6,192 bases of DNA from the NCBI GenBank assembly GCA_002335945.1, contig DDDD01000161.1:1-6192 (forward strand), in the 5' to 3' direction. This stretch comes from Porticoccaceae bacterium UBA1989 (GTDB lineage: Bacteria; Pseudomonadota; Gammaproteobacteria; Pseudomonadales; Porticoccaceae). Within the stretch, counting starts at the first letter, position 1, and every line of letters starts with the position of its first letter. The notes under the pieces were generated by a model, which was given only the letters and a program-made list of their open reading frames with translations, had not been told where the DNA came from and searched no databases. A program made the translations under genes and the position numbers. This document shows, in pieces, positions 5,966 through 6,192 of the stretch.

Positions 5966-6192
5966 GTGACTGAAATAAACTTGTCAGCTAAAAGTTATCT
6001 TGATTTCGCCGGTCTCGGTGAGCTGCGCACACGCGCCAAGAATAACGACGAGAGCGCTGCACAAGAAGTTGGCCGCCAGTTTGAAGCCATGTTTGTACAG
6101 ATGGTATTCAAGTCTATACGCGAAGCTAACGAGCCAATGAAAAGTGACCTTATGGGTTCTTCAAGTGTTGATACTTTTGAGCAGATGTACCA
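5966..6192 (+). CDS. flgJ: Flagellar rod-assembly protein FlgJ, N-terminal part, 3'-partial
   Basis: FlgJ caps the growing rod through its N-terminal domain; in many Gammaproteobacteria a C-terminal muramidase opens the peptidoglycan, but that part lies beyond the window and cannot be judged. The 75 complete codons read from a GTG start directly after the flgI TAA. The family pattern is clear: YLDFAGLGELRTRAKNN (residues 11-27), then AAQEVGRQFEAMFVQMVFKS (31-50), IREAN, and a looser DLMGSSSVDTFEQMY (61-75), matching the rod-binding domain with its hallmark RQFEA(L/M)FVQM. The GTG start is chosen because the preceding codon in frame is the flgI stop, the near-consensus Shine-Dalgarno site is well placed, and the next ATG would cut into the conserved domain. 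Zero gap suggests translational coupling to flgI. Confidence 0.93.
   Translation, partial: MTEINLSAKSYLDFAGLGELRTRAKNNDESAAQEVGRQFEAMFVQMVFKSIREANEPMKSDLMGSSSVDTFEQMY

Overview
The window is a compact stretch of a bacterial flagellar operon read entirely on the + strand: flgE (5' end missing) - flgF - flgG - flgH - flgI - flgJ (3' end missing). Gene order, protein lengths and family motifs match the canonical hook/rod/ring cluster of Gram-negative bacteria. A lipoprotein L-ring protein (FlgH) and a Sec-exported P-ring protein (FlgI) imply an outer membrane and a periplasm. The FlgE, FlgG, FlgH and FlgI sequences look gammaproteobacterial, most like marine relatives of Pseudomonas and Cellvibrio. 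Base composition is roughly balanced by eye. The taxonomic placement is an inference from protein resemblance, not a computed result.

Layout: bases 1-2425 carry the C-terminal ~807 residues of an unusually large hook protein. Its middle (about residues 100-620 of the visible part) is an inserted region containing diverged repeat modules. After a 52-base AT-rich gap comes flgF (2478-3239, proximal rod). A 45-base gap holds a small hairpin over the flgF stop, followed by flgG (3285-4070, distal rod). flgH (4086-4778, L-ring lipoprotein) follows after 15 bases and flgI (4799-5965, P-ring) after 20 bases. flgJ starts at a GTG at 5966, with no gap after the flgI stop and in the same reading frame. 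The window ends 75 codons into flgJ, inside its rod-binding domain.

The genes build consecutive parts of one structure. FlgF and FlgG form the axial rod through the periplasm, and FlgJ acts as rod cap and, in many species, as a peptidoglycan hydrolase. FlgI and FlgH form the P and L rings around the rod in the wall and outer membrane, and FlgE polymerises outside the cell into the hook. Tight spacing and a Shine-Dalgarno-like site before each complete gene suggest one transcript. I see no convincing promoter or intrinsic terminator inside the window.

I do not see an undescribed system, mobile element, CRISPR array or RNA gene. The points worth a second look are the oversized, repeat-containing hook protein, the same-frame flgI/flgJ junction with a strong ribosome-binding site hidden in the last FlgI codons, two inverted repeats, and the near absence of cysteine across the whole locus.
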